NCBI RefSeq assembly: GCF_000237925.1
Contig: NC_031495.1
Location: forward strand, 34,666,062 to 34,730,061
DNA from: Schistosoma mansoni
Lineage: Eukaryota; Platyhelminthes; Trematoda; Strigeidida; Schistosomatidae
Reading direction: 5' to 3'
Length of the DNA: 64,000 nucleotides
Every line of letters begins with the position of its first letter. The first letter of the stretch is position 1. Position numbers and translations under genes: made by a program. Positions 34,501 through 44,110 of this stretch are shown in pieces. The notes under the pieces were generated by a model. The model saw only the letters and a list, made by a program, of their open reading frames with translations. It was not told the DNA's origin and made no database searches.

Positions 34501-37500
34501 TATTGCAGGCTAACAATCATTGTGTTGCTCGACATCAGAGCTGCCTTCAATTCGTTAGACAAGATTGTTCTCTGGGATAGTCTGTTGGGAGGTATCCCTG
34601 AGAAGCTTACTGATGTATTGAAGGCCTTATATACAAACACCCCAGGTGGAGCGAGAAAACACAACCACCTCTTTCCATTGTTTCATTCAAGAAATGGGAC
34701 CATACAGGATTACACAATCTCACCATTCCTATTTAAATTTGCCATCAAAGTCATTTTAAAAACAGCTCTGGTGGATGGAAGTAGTGGTGTTTTGAATATG
34801 TTGCCTGAAGAAAGACTTTCCGGTCTTGATTACGCGGATGATACTCAAGCCATGCAATCCGCACTTAATCAGTTGGCAATCAGTGTCCATAGGCATGGAA
34901 TGTGCTTTGCATCTTACCTTTCAAGTGCAAAGTACTTATACAAGACTGGGAGGACCCTGAAACAGCACTCACATTGGGTAGTGAACAGATAGAAGTAGTC
35001 GAGAAGTCCGTGTATCTGGGGAGCTGCATAAGTGCTGGTGGTGGCGTGAGTAATGAGATCAACTCACGTATCGTGAAAGCCAAAGAGTCTTACGACAATC
35101 TGAGCCATCTTTGGAGCCTTTGTGATGTTGTTCCCTCTGTAAAAGGTCAGATCCACAACGCGTCGATGACAGCATTTTTGCCCTATGCTTTTGAAATCTG
35201 GCCTCTCCAAGTTGACATTATTAGACAACTGTATGTGTTTGATCATTGTTGTCTCTTAAAGATTCCTGACATCCAGTGGCAATACTGTGTTAGTAATATA
35301 ACGACTGTTCGAGCACAGGGACGACAATTCAACTGATATCATCATTTCGAGACACAGAATTCGGTGGCTCGAACATGTACTACGAATGTCATCCTAGAAA
35401 ATCCTAGATCGTGCATTATTTTCCGACACCTGGCCCGGTTGGAAAAAGTGGAGGTGATTAGCGCACGACATGGTGTCGTGGTGTGAAAGGAAGTTATACA
35501 GGACTGGCTTTTGATGGTCATTTACGACTCTCTAGTCGGGGTTCCGTTCTAGAGATGGTGTAACACAATGGCTTCAAACGTTATCAGACACAACTCAGAA
35601 CGGAAGCCAGTGGCGGTCCTGGTGTAACTTTCTTTTACTTTCTTCTTTAACTGAAAGAAACCTTTCCAACTGTATTTTTCTTAACCGAACCGCTTCTCCT
35701 AGTATTTTTTTCACTTTCATACACTAATTCATTTTTTTTGTTCTTTTAATATTATACTTATTTTCCTTTCTTGATCCCTTCACAACCTTATTTTTATTGT
35801 GTGGGGCATATATATATATATATATTGGCGGACTCTCCCCACCCTCGGCTGTACCAGGGCATTTGGGGGTCGTAAATAATGAGCTTACATGGAGTCAACT
35901 TACACAATTCTAATGTTTGGTTCTTTATTTCAGAACCAGAAATTCAAACAATTAGGAAATGTATTATCTCAAAATAATTGATTCTGAAAATGATCCTGAA
36001 ATCCGAATTTATAATTTGTTGTTAAAAATTACGTTGCAAGTACAAAGCGGATTAGTGAGTATAGTGAAAAATTTACACGCAGACACAAACATATTTTGAC
36101 AGAGATACACTCCGATCCTGTGACTCAATATGTTAAGCATTTAACTTTTATTCAATGAGTAACTGACTAGAACAACTTTTCATCTATTTCGCTCTGTACA
36201 GCCGAGTAATACCACTAAAGGAAGATTTATAGAAAAGTATGTTGTCTAAGTGATACGTAATTAAAATTGTATACTGTCCTTGAGAAAAGGTTAGTACAAA
36301 TTCCACTTACTATACTAGTTAATTCTAAACACGTAGGGAACTGAGGATTCGAAAGAAAGCATATATTGTATTAAACTACTAGTCAGCAGAACAGAATAAA
36401 GAACTAATGTGTTATGTCCCCATAAGAATAATGAATGATAATTTTTGGGATCCATTTATGAACCAACACTATGCATATATTTTTATCGTATACTTGTTAA
36501 ATAACTAAACTATTCATATTCATGTCCCCTTTATAATAAGCTTCATTTTGACCTATGAACTGTTATCATACGATTTACGATCCATGAGTTATGCCCTCTC
36601 TATCATTTATTATTTCCCTTATTCACAGCCACATTTGGCTAAATCTTGTGCAAATGTTGTTCCCTATTTTATGGTACAATGTGGTCTGTCTGTTTGGTAT
36701 ATAAACTCAATATGCTTGAAATAAATCATTCATACAGCAGAGGCCGAGATTGATGTTCTAGACTTAACTGGCTGGGTTAGGCAGAATGCAGGACCGACAA
36801 ATACTCTAGACTGCTCGTACGGGTTTTGTACCATTGGTCCAATCGATAATTCTCTGCTCTCTAATTGTTGCATTATCACGTTATACATTAACAGGGCATT
36901 CATGCGGCACAAGTTATAACAAAATGTCACAGTTTAGTGGGTGCAGATGAAATTTGCCAATGAGAACCTTTGGATAAACACCCATGATACACTAAGTATC
37001 GATGTATGAATTCGTTGATCTATGCATACATTTCCTAACTACTTGTAAAGATCACATATTTTGTATGTTGAACTAACCAGGTAGCTGTGAAATATAACTG
37101 CGACAAATTGTTATGGATATAAAAGAGTACATTTTTTGAAAAAGTGACGTTAAGGAGCATTTATAATTAGTTACAAAACTTACGATTCCGAGGATCAGAC
37201 CAAAGGAACGAAGCTTGATAAGGGAAATAATTATGATAAAACTTTTTATATATTTGAATTTTAAATTAAAACCATGCAACCAAAAAGTTGCATAAATGAA
37301 TAAAAAAGGTATTTCTTACATAATACTATTCATAAAAACACTACAACTTAAGAAAGACCTTATGTATACAACATCCACCCACAGTGTCTAAAGTGATAAA
37401 GACAACCGAGAGAATGGATTTTCTTGAGTGACTAACTACTCATAAGTCAGTTCCATAGGTTTATGCTTGACCGATAGAGAGAATATCTTCCAGACAAATT

Positions 37501-40500
37501 AATGAACTCTGTCAGCCAAACATTTGTGATTTCTATCAGTAATAGCTTTATCTTAAGTCAAGACAACATGGATGGTTACAGACAATCCGTATGTCACTAA
37601 GCCGAAATCTTCAAAAAGAACTCAAAAAGAAATATCCAAATTCTAGGCTGGATAATAATTTGAAAAATATAACAAAGTGACTAGGATCAACAGATCATAG
37701 GCTTCAATTTCATTGTATCCGCTCTGATTCTGGCGGACAAATTACCTCCAGAGCTGGTTTCCAGTATCAATACCAGAAAAATGATTCCAAACGTAATTAT
37801 GGAGGTGATCGTAACCTCTGTTATGGAGAAAATTATGTTACAACAAGTCGATATAAACCTCAAGAACAATAAACATACATTTACCCTAATTTCAGCTTCA
37901 GGGACTACATAACAGTTGAGATAAAATGAAAAGAACCTTGTAGAAAGGGAGAAAATGACCTAATTTCGTAATAATGATAATAACAAAATCCTTTGTGAAT
38001 CAAAAGCTCCAAGATAAATTATTTTTAATACACTTGGGCGAAGAGAGTAACAGCCAAAACATAAGTTTGCTACACTAACACTGGCAGCATGCCAAATAAC
38101 TGAGTTAAGTTCAGTAATACAGGTGGTCCATAAATAAATCTCAGCACGGATACAGAAGGCTCGTCTAGCTTTCGCCAACTTGCGTCATTTATGGCGTAGG
38201 CCAGATATCTGTCTAGCAACCAAAGGACGGGTTTACTGTGCAGCAGTTCGTTCCGTTCTACTTTATGGCAGTGAAACATGGCCGATAAGAGTAGAGGACA
38301 TTCGTAGGCTACTAGTATTCGATCATAGGTGTCTTCGAAGCATTGCTTGTATATCCTGGGACCACCAGGTAAGTAATGGAGTTGTTAGGAAACGGGTACT
38401 AGGTAATGATGGCAAATCGATTGATGAAGTAGTGAAACTTCATCAGTTGAGGTGGCTGGGACACGTGTTGCGTATGCCCAACCACCGACTGCCCCGACGT
38501 GCAATGTTTCATGGTGTAGGAGTAGGTTGGAAGAAAGCTAGGGGTGGCCAGACCAAAACGTGGCACAAATCCATGAAGTCACTGACAATTGGACTGAGTC
38601 ATGTTGGTAGGTGTAGACTACCTGGTTGGGATTCGCGAGATGATAGCAACCAATGGTTAGAGACCCTGAATGACATGGCTCAAAATCATTTGCAATGGCG
38701 AAGGCGCATCCACTCTTTGTGTTCTTCTGAATTCTTTATGTCCCTATCCTTTTTCTCTTTTCAAATTTATTTCACTGCATCATACTCCTTCAATAAAATC
38801 TTCAAACCCTAATCTTTCACATAATGCTTATTCTCGTACTACCTCTACCACTATGGGATTTGAATCGACAACTTCATCTCTGTGCTAGTGTGGTATGGCA
38901 ACTCGAACTGGTGTACGTACGTACAAAGTTCTACGTTGTGACTGACTGACCTCAATGATAGAAAGTTAGATCGTGTTTGACAATATTGATAAGTACGTAC
39001 ACCTGATTTTTTTCTAACTCTGAAGAGTTGATATTCTCAAATGGAGGCAGTATCGTCATTCACATGTGAACCCTCAGTCCATTAGTTTGGGAAATGCTGA
39101 CACATGAAAGACTATGCCATCAACTGAAAAGAACAGGATAGTAAGATAATCAAAGTATACAAACCACACCAATGTATGCCCCCAAATGCCCTGGTACGGC
39201 CGAGGGTGGGGAGAGTCAGCTCTCCCTCTCCAAATGCTCTCACATGACCACGCATATATAGCCTCTGCCAGGGAAGTCCTACTCACTGTCTTCTCACAGC
39301 ATTACTGTTGTCTACAAAATTGAGAGGATGAAAAACGAATGTCCGGCGCTTTAACCGGGTTGGTGGACAAGGCGAGTCCACCTAGGGGAGTTGGAAAACC
39401 CTGATTCCAAACCAATGGTGCACATGGGCTCCAGTATCCTGAAGGAACAAATGGAGTATGAATCAATCGTTGGTCACCGGCTACCATGGGAATGCATCAC
39501 CTCACGATGCTCCACTGCCTTGTGGATCAGACCTTTAGGTCAAAGGCTCCGGGTGTGGTCCCCTAAGAAAACCACCTGCTTCAGTTTGGGCACCTGGGCA
39601 GTATCACAGCCCTCACACAAATCAAATGAGATTTGTGCGGCGCATTTGTATTCGGTGCCCCTTTGTACCAATATTTATGCGTTCAAATAAATAAATAACA
39701 CCAATGTTCCCTTAAAAACTGGGATTCTGGTCACAAAAAAGTGAAGTCACGTTCCCGTAGATTCCGGTACACCATTCACTAGTTAGAATATTATGAAACT
39801 GAAGTCCACCAAACTAATAAATCACAAACTATTGAAACTCACTGTCACCCAAGTACTCAATTAAAACACCTGAAGGACAACCAGGTGTCGCTCTAAACGC
39901 TCACTTGATTCTTGCCCTATTCCTTTCAATAAAAATAAGTAAGGTGTGTTCCGTATCTATCACGTCTTAGAATGAATACGCAGTTGTAATCACTAGAACC
40001 CGTCGCTGCTACGGTCATTTTGAGTGACACAGGACTGTTCTAATGTATGAGACCCTTGACTGTTAGCAGTTATTTCTGAAGATTATGCAGGAAACAGTGA
40101 CATCAACTTTGAGGTATTAGGAAAAAAACAAGGATTTCACAAAATGGGGGGATTTCGCAACACAATTTTCTGTGACATAACCCGTATCAGTGAAAAGCCA
40201 CCCTGGCCAAACTGGTGTGCATTATTTGTCTAAGCAGTAGTAAACAGTGGAAGTAGGATATTTTGGGTCGGACCAAATTAAGTATACTGTAGCAGTTCAC
40301 AGGGTAAAAATGACTCGAGATTTGTAATTCGCACGCGAAAAGATACTCAAAATTACATTACCACGTAAGCTGAAGAGTCTAAGCTGCGTAAATGTGGTCC
40401 AATAAAACTCTCCAATATGCTTCGTTTGCGACTATAAGTTCTCATGCTTCATACTTATTCTGATTGACCAAATATATACGATAACCGCGCGTACTTAAGC

Positions 40501-41420
40501 GCATCAGAAAATGTTGGAAACCCATCTTGAACCCAATTTGTGAGAAATTCAAGATGGACAACTATAATGATTGACATATTTCTGCCCTTCTATATCCCCT
40601 AGAGAAAGTGGAAGGGATTACCACAGCTTTCGAACATAATATACTATGTAATGGGGGATTCCGTAATTGTGTTCGTTTAAGGATGAACACAAGTAATTCC
40701 TAATTAGGACCTAATACACTTCCAAAAACTAAAAAATGTATGTAAGACAGGATGTTGATAAGACTACATATTTTGTGCTAAAAATCCTCTGCAATAATTA
40801 TAAGGGGAGATTAGTCCCACTATTATTAGGCCTGTTTTTGTTTTGCAGCGTACATTAAAAATATATTGACCATAAAGCTATAAATTGCACAAACATAAGA
40901 CTAAAATGTCATACCGAATTCGCACCAATTACGGATGATTTAAAATAAGAAAAATTCAACACTAGATAATTCAAGTAATTCTAGCTTACCGAAAAATTTG
41001 ACGATTCCAAAGAAAAAGCTACATCCCATTCGAATAGGTTCAAGTAAAAACAAAGCAGTAGACCACAACCAACTGTGAGTGCTATTTCGTGACCTCAGTA
41101 TTCGCTGATTGGGAGGGACTAACTCAACCTGGAAAGTTAATTGAAAGGAACAGACAAAACCTGTGGCACGGACGAAGCGCGTGATGCAGTACTTCTCTGC
41201 CTCAAACTAGAGTCTTCAAATCCCATTAGTTTATGTACGGCACGCTGAAAACTGATTATTAACATTCAAGACGCACTTCCAAGTCCCAAGAGCTTTCCTC
41301 CAAAAGCTTGAGTGCATCCAAGTAACCTATTCCACCAGCGATTTCTCGTAAGTGCTGGACATCCTGAGCTTCTGATTCTGACAGAGCATGGGCCTCATCT
41401 ACATTATCGTTATCCAACAT
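20935..41420 (-). CDS. FAF2: FAS-associated factor 2 (UBXD8), p97 adaptor of ERAD
   Basis: ER- and lipid-droplet-anchored adaptor that brings the p97 ATPase to ubiquitinated clients. Nine exons on the minus strand: 41420-41277, 41244-41161, 41128-40990, 37213-37184, 32318-32072, 30904-30741, 29327-29177, 21615-21300, 21201-20935. All are GT-AG with matching phases and give 513 aa. Domains: UBA at about 20-62 (LREIAGGIGYLDALKLL, SSWDLERAV); hydrophobic hairpin about 95-128; UAS thioredoxin-like domain about 175-310 (LRFLIVYLHGDSHEDTHRFC, LLFWGCN, PEGYRVS); Arg/Glu/Ala coiled coil about 320-385; C-terminal UBX domain from about 398 with NFPKRIIPC, where human has FPR. An in-frame TAG lies just upstream of the ATG. 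Human FAF2 is 445 aa; the extra length is partly an acidic insert in the UBX domain (ESDVEDYVNTPDNKMDCDEP). Introns 1 and 2 are 32 nt each; exon 4 is only 30 nt. Confidence 0.95.
22250..23115 (-). mobile_element. RTE fragment (second subfamily), C-terminus and 3' UTR
   Basis: Minus-strand frames from about 23115 down to 22680 match the thumb and C-terminal region (LPTKGRFYC, CETWPLRVEDIRRLSVF, LRWLRHMLRMPNH), similar to the copy at 38127-38960. The stretch 22680-22250 resembles its 3' UTR, possibly in two overlapping pieces. Several stops. It lies in FAF2 intron 8, sense to that gene. Confidence 0.6.
23211..23727 (+). mobile_element. Short RTE derivative, full length, in FAF2 intron 8
   Basis: Starts TGCCCCCAAATGCCCTGG and ends TGTTTAAATAAATAAATAAA, ~517 bp. 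Its left ~430 bp match the 5' leader of the RTE LINE at 15842-19668 and its right ~75 bp match that LINE's 3' end. It is antisense to FAF2. Confidence 0.92.
23728..25324. other. FAF2 intron 8, unassigned
   Basis: AT-rich intronic sequence with no recognised element. A short (TA)n run is at about 24929-24942. Confidence 0.4.
25325..25690 (-). mobile_element. Probable RTE 3' UTR fragment with (TA)n expansion
   Basis: Sequence around 25330-25410 and 25570-25690 resembles the 3' UTR region at 22250-22680 and 38700-38960 (the CGCCATTGYGAT and TAAGTTGTTATACC blocks). A (TA)n tract divides it. Weak similarity, minus orientation. Confidence 0.35.
25427..25501. repeat. (TA)n microsatellite, about 36 units
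   Basis: An uninterrupted AT/TA tract of about 75 bp in FAF2 intron 8. Likely polymorphic in length, and a possible site of assembly error. Confidence 0.97.
26112..26345 (-). mobile_element. RTE C-terminal fragment
   Basis: Minus-strand frame with RRRILRNDDKSVDEVVNLH followed by a decayed LRWLGHVL block and LNHRLPRH, the same C-terminal block as in the copy at 38127-38960. It stops abruptly at 26345, where a plus-strand RTE begins. Confidence 0.6.
26346..28610 (+). mobile_element. RTE LINE (second subfamily), 5' leader and endonuclease, interrupted by a solo LTR
   Basis: The leader (26346-27050) is followed by an RTE endonuclease start (FGAFNVRTLCQIGHQ; CCVTETHIQD) and, after a solo LTR at 27282-27797, by its continuation (GVGIALSTRAEQALFEWISI; SINSRLCTVRL; later the QRWTQIDHIAIS region near 28260). 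The frame is broken by stops in several places, and the copy ends near 28610 before the RT domain. It lies in FAF2 intron 8, antisense to that gene. Confidence 0.7.
27282..27797 (-). mobile_element. Solo LTR fossil inside an RTE LINE
   Basis: 516 bp with inverted ends TGTTATATC and GGGGCATAACA, flanked on both sides by the 5-bp duplication CAGGT (27277-27281 and 27798-27802). No internal element remains. Related LTRs lie at 36410-36921 and about 52165-52715. Orientation is taken from the TATAAAC-like and AATAA-like signals, which read on the minus strand. It is younger than the LINE that it splits. Confidence 0.85.
28611..30740. other. FAF2 introns 6-7, little recognised
   Basis: Apart from FAF2 exon 7 (29327-29177) I see no gene. 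A (TA)n run at 29643-29658 is followed by sequence (about 29686-29870) that weakly resembles the RTE 3' UTR. Confidence 0.4.
31240..31613 (+). mobile_element. Probable solo LTR fossil
   Basis: Resembles the solo LTR at 59892-60319: the TGCCTTCTGATTTCAT block, GGTTATCGA and GAAGCACTGCACTACA at its right end. The left boundary is uncertain. It lies in FAF2 intron 5. Confidence 0.45.
32730..32795 (-). mobile_element. LTR scrap of the 27282/36410 family
   Basis: The minus strand starts TGTTATATCC and shares the AATGAATGGTAACT block with the solo LTRs at 27282 and 36410. Only about 65 bp are recognisable. Confidence 0.4.
32815..35822 (+). mobile_element. Old near-full-length RTE LINE (same family as 15842-19668)
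   Basis: A remnant of the 5' leader (32815-32935, with the GTGGGGGTGTTGTTTA block) is followed by decayed endonuclease (ALIDWIDIKSRLCVVRL) and by RT pieces: 34363-34992 holds the REERLT region, VLLDIRAAFNSLD, SPFLFKFAI and DYADD, and 34902-35336 holds the thumb and C-terminal region. The 3' end near 35790-35810 still has GTGTGGGGCATATAT. There are many stops and frameshifts, so it is inactive. It lies in FAF2 intron 4, antisense to the gene. Confidence 0.82.
35823..35872 (-). mobile_element. Fragment of the 5' end of a short RTE derivative
   Basis: About 50 bp matching the first 50 bp of the short element on the minus strand (GGCGGACTCTCCCC to GCATTTGGGGG). It abuts the 3' end of the plus-strand RTE through a (TA)n run. 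Confidence 0.7.
36410..36921 (+). mobile_element. Solo LTR fossil
   Basis: 512 bp from TGTTATGTCCCC to CACAAGTTATAACA, with TATAAACTC- and AATAAA-like signals inside. Flanking 5-mers TAATG and AAATG are a near-match target duplication. Same family as 27282-27797. It lies in FAF2 intron 4. Confidence 0.8.
37184..37213 (-). other. FAF2 exon 4, a 30-nt micro-exon
   Basis: Flanked by a TTATTTCCCTTATCAAG acceptor and a GTAAGT donor, phase 1 on both sides. It encodes the junction SFLWSDPRN just after the membrane hairpin. With it the chain from the hairpin to VTDPAGD aligns to human FAF2 (FIRPDPRSRVTDPVGD) without any length difference; without it about ten residues are missing. Confidence 0.85.
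37694..37871 (+). other. Coding-like block inside FAF2 intron 4, opposite strand
   Basis: A plus-strand frame without an ATG reads SDSGGQITSRAGFQYQYQKN, then KRNYGGDRNLCYGENY and ends SRYKPQEQ and TAA. The Gly/Gln/Tyr/Arg/Asn bias resembles low-complexity tails of RNA-binding proteins. AACAG just before it could be an acceptor. No partner exon was found. It may be a retro-pseudogene scrap. Confidence 0.3.
38127..38960 (+). mobile_element. 5'-truncated RTE LINE (second subfamily), open C-terminal ORF
   Basis: The frame 38180-38812 is open for 210 residues: ETWPIRVEDIRRLLVFDHR, WDHQVSNGVV, LRWLGHVLRMPNHRLPRRA, GRCRLPGWDSRDDSNQWLE. Upstream, ISARIQKARLAFANLRH can be read from about 38127. No endonuclease or YADD is present, so it is a typical 5'-truncated copy. 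It lies in FAF2 intron 3. Confidence 0.78.
39178..39699 (+). mobile_element. Short RTE derivative, full length, in FAF2 intron 3
   Basis: Starts TGCCCCCAAATGCCCTGG and ends AAATAAATAAATAA. ACACCAATGT is duplicated directly on both sides (before 39178 and after 39699), a clear target-site duplication. It keeps the junction hairpin CACACAAATC / GATTTGTGCG. Antisense to FAF2. Confidence 0.94.
39710..40989. other. FAF2 intron 3, unassigned
   Basis: Nothing recognised. Confidence 0.4.
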
Positions 41421-43690
41421 CTCCGTTGAAGTCTAGTAGCGGAAATTTTGAAAAGTCACAAATCACCTGTTGTTTAATTCTCAATAAAGTCAGTATCCGT
41501 TAAAAACACGGAGTGAATAGACTAGTCTCTTCGAGGTGTCATCATAATTCTGATGAGTCTATCCCGGTCTTTGATTAGCTCAGACTAACGAATATAAACT
41601 CCGAGTCCCAGTCGTATTAGTGAACTCTATAGGTAGTAATACGCAATGATTATGCACTTACATACCTACAAAAATAGGTAGACGTGAAGACTCTACAAGG
41701 TATGGAGAGTGATTCTAGCTAGTGTCTTGCATGAGAAGGGGACCTCAATCCCTAGGGTTTCCATAAACTTTGATTTTATAAAATGTTTTTATCGACTTAT
41801 TTTCATTACAAGTTTAACTAACTTTCGACTGTTTAAACGACATAATTACAGGAAAATGGCTTAAAAAGGCAAGAACAGACAAAATTGGGATTAATTCGCA
41901 TTCGTATAGTGATGTGAACGATGAATTGTTGATAAACATGTTCATAAATCATGTCTTTGTCAGTTTGGTTCAGTTAAGTTTTGACTGAGCAAAGTCTATT
42001 GATGTGGAGTCAGTTAATGCAAAGACTATATTTAAGTAGATAAAGAAACTTGTTAGCTAGTGAAGTAGGGATTGCTTTTGTGCTATGTTTTTGATGGTAA
42101 ATGTACTTAATCATACATTTTTGGTTATGTAAAGAGAACGTCGAAAACGAAAAGCGAGAAATTGACAGAATTTTTAAAGAACATTCTAAATCTTTACCTA
42201 ATTGCATTGAAATCAACTCGGCATTAGCAGTTCAGGCCTCTTGTAACTAGACATCGTAATCGTAAAATTTTCTACACATTTTCTGTTGTGTTTGACTGAT
42301 TAGAGTGTCTCATTAATTTGACGTTAACTGCTGAACTTTACTTCGAACGTTTACTCACCTTTAGTGTGAGTGACGTGATTTTTGTAACACACTATTAAAA
42401 GTATTAACCTTCGGAGCTATACCGGAAACTAAGAAGAGTGATAATGAGCCGAGAAACGTGTAAAGCAAAATAACTACAAAGTTCATTGTCCATCTCTTTG
42501 TCTGTATCTTAATAGAATGTGAGATATTCGATATATATTCACTTTTCACACCTTATCCAAGACGAAAGGAGTAATGCTGATCTATTTATAAGCATGTATT
42601 TGTTGTAGCTAAGCTGTTCAAGCTTTTCATGCACAGACCACAGAGATTTAATATTTCATGTGTACCATCAAGCACACTTTGCTCCTTGGTTGTTGTAGTA
42701 CTATAATACTAAAATCTCATTTCTCCATCCGCCGACTGTACTTTAGAGTATTTGCTTTTAATGGTAACATATTGATCCATCGTATTTAAGTTCGTTTTGA
42801 TAAGAGTTAGGTTGTAATGTAAAACTTACTTCATTAGGTTGAGAAGTTAAGTCACAAACTTGCAAGAAAAGACAATTTTCTAGTGTGAGTGGAATGTATG
42901 TTCATTTAAAAGACTTGAAACAAAATTTCTCAGTTTAATTCTGCACATTACACTTAGTCTTACTCCATCTCGGCAAAGTGGTAGTAAAAGACAAATACAA
43001 AATAAATTGTAAGTTAAGACGTCACAAGTATTCAAAGTTTGACGACACCTTAACCATTAACATCTTTTGTAATTGAAAGGTGTCATCCTAGTGAAGTCAG
43101 AAGTCAGAAGCGAAGAAGCTCGAATATATATTTGATAGAATAAGGACATATCAAGATGTGACGAATCTGAGCTTGCTAGCGGTTATAAGAGATATCAAAC
43201 AGATCATCGATCCCCGTCAAGGTCAAGGACAATCAACGCGCATCAGTTAATCATACGCCACGGAATGGCCCATGCAGCAGTGGTTCTACTTTAACTAATA
43301 TACTCATGTAATAACGTCCTTTGTGTTGTACAGTCTTCACAGCATCCATGGTTCATTGATACGTCGATGGGGGAATCCACGTCAGGTGTTGATCGCCAGA
43401 TGCGACTTTGAAGTTGGCTTGTTCGTTACACTGTTCCCATCTAACTCGAGTAGGCCATCATCAACGTTGATGGTCTACAATACAATACACGACACAATAG
43501 TTTTAGAATTATCAGTAAACGTGATAGTAGTAGAACACATTAAAAGCGTCAAAAGACCCATAAATACTGACCCAAGTGAGAAGTTGATAACAGAAAACAA
43601 AGCTACTACAGAGATGATAATCGAATTCTATGTACAGATCTTGACAGTTCAGGGACACTGTTTAGTTTTACTGAGATTGGTGGAAATTTC
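41421..43690. other. FAF2-SLC37 intergenic region, left part
   Basis: Probably contains the FAF2 promoter (minus) just right of 41420. No TATA box or repeat can be assigned with confidence. An ORF at 43323-43697 has no recognisable domain. Confidence 0.4.
42361..42549 (-). other. Possible signal-peptide exon
   Basis: The minus strand encodes an ATG-started hydrophobic leader (MNFVVILLYTFLGSLSLFLV then SGIAPK) followed by a GTTAAT donor-like site. Read through, it stops after about 40 residues. Schistosome micro-exon genes start with such exons, but no following exon was found. It is about 1 kb upstream of FAF2 on the same strand. Confidence 0.22.
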
Positions 43691-43699
43691 ATACTGAAT

Positions 43700-44110
43700 T
43701 AGCCAGATGCAATCAAACATGAGTTCAAAACAAACAGACACTCAGGAACAAATAACTCCTCCACAGATAGCGACCGTTTAAGAGTTATGTAGCAATATGC
43801 GTTTATTTTACGTTAGAGGAGAGAGTTCTGTCAGGAAGCTTCTTGTAGATACCGATGAGTCGCTCATTGTCGTTCCTCAAAATCAAACTGAGCCAGAACG
43901 ATTGACTTAACCTGTTGAACTTCAATCTGTCTATAGATAATGAAAATCATGGCGTTTGAGGCGACATAAGTTGATACTGGATTTCAAGTTTAAAAGAGAA
44001 ACCTTATGGGTTTTCTCTGTGACAGCTTTAGATCTGGCAAGACTTGGGATAGGCTATTTGGGGAGACAATGAATTACCGTTTGACCCCAACAAAAGTCAA
44101 TTGACTCCAA
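43700..44110 (+). mobile_element. Scrap of a Ty3/gypsy-type protease region, fossil
   Basis: The phrase RKLLVDTDESLIVVP near 43840 resembles a retroelement aspartic protease start. Further protease-like sequence (YGFSL then ARLGIGYLG) follows to about 44110. No LTRs seen. Broken in several places and old. Confidence 0.45.

Noticed and set aside
37073-37279. Hydrophobic minus-strand ORF of 68 aa that looked like a FAF2 membrane segment
   Set aside because: It is in the wrong frame; the FAF2 exon here is only 37213-37184 in another frame, and the membrane hairpin is in 41128-40990.
41312-41503. 63-aa plus-strand ORF
   Set aside because: It overlaps FAF2 exon 1 on the opposite strand, whose UBA domain is clear.
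41550-41580. CTGATGAGTC on the plus strand, possible hammerhead core
   Set aside because: No pairing for stem II and no GAAA follows.
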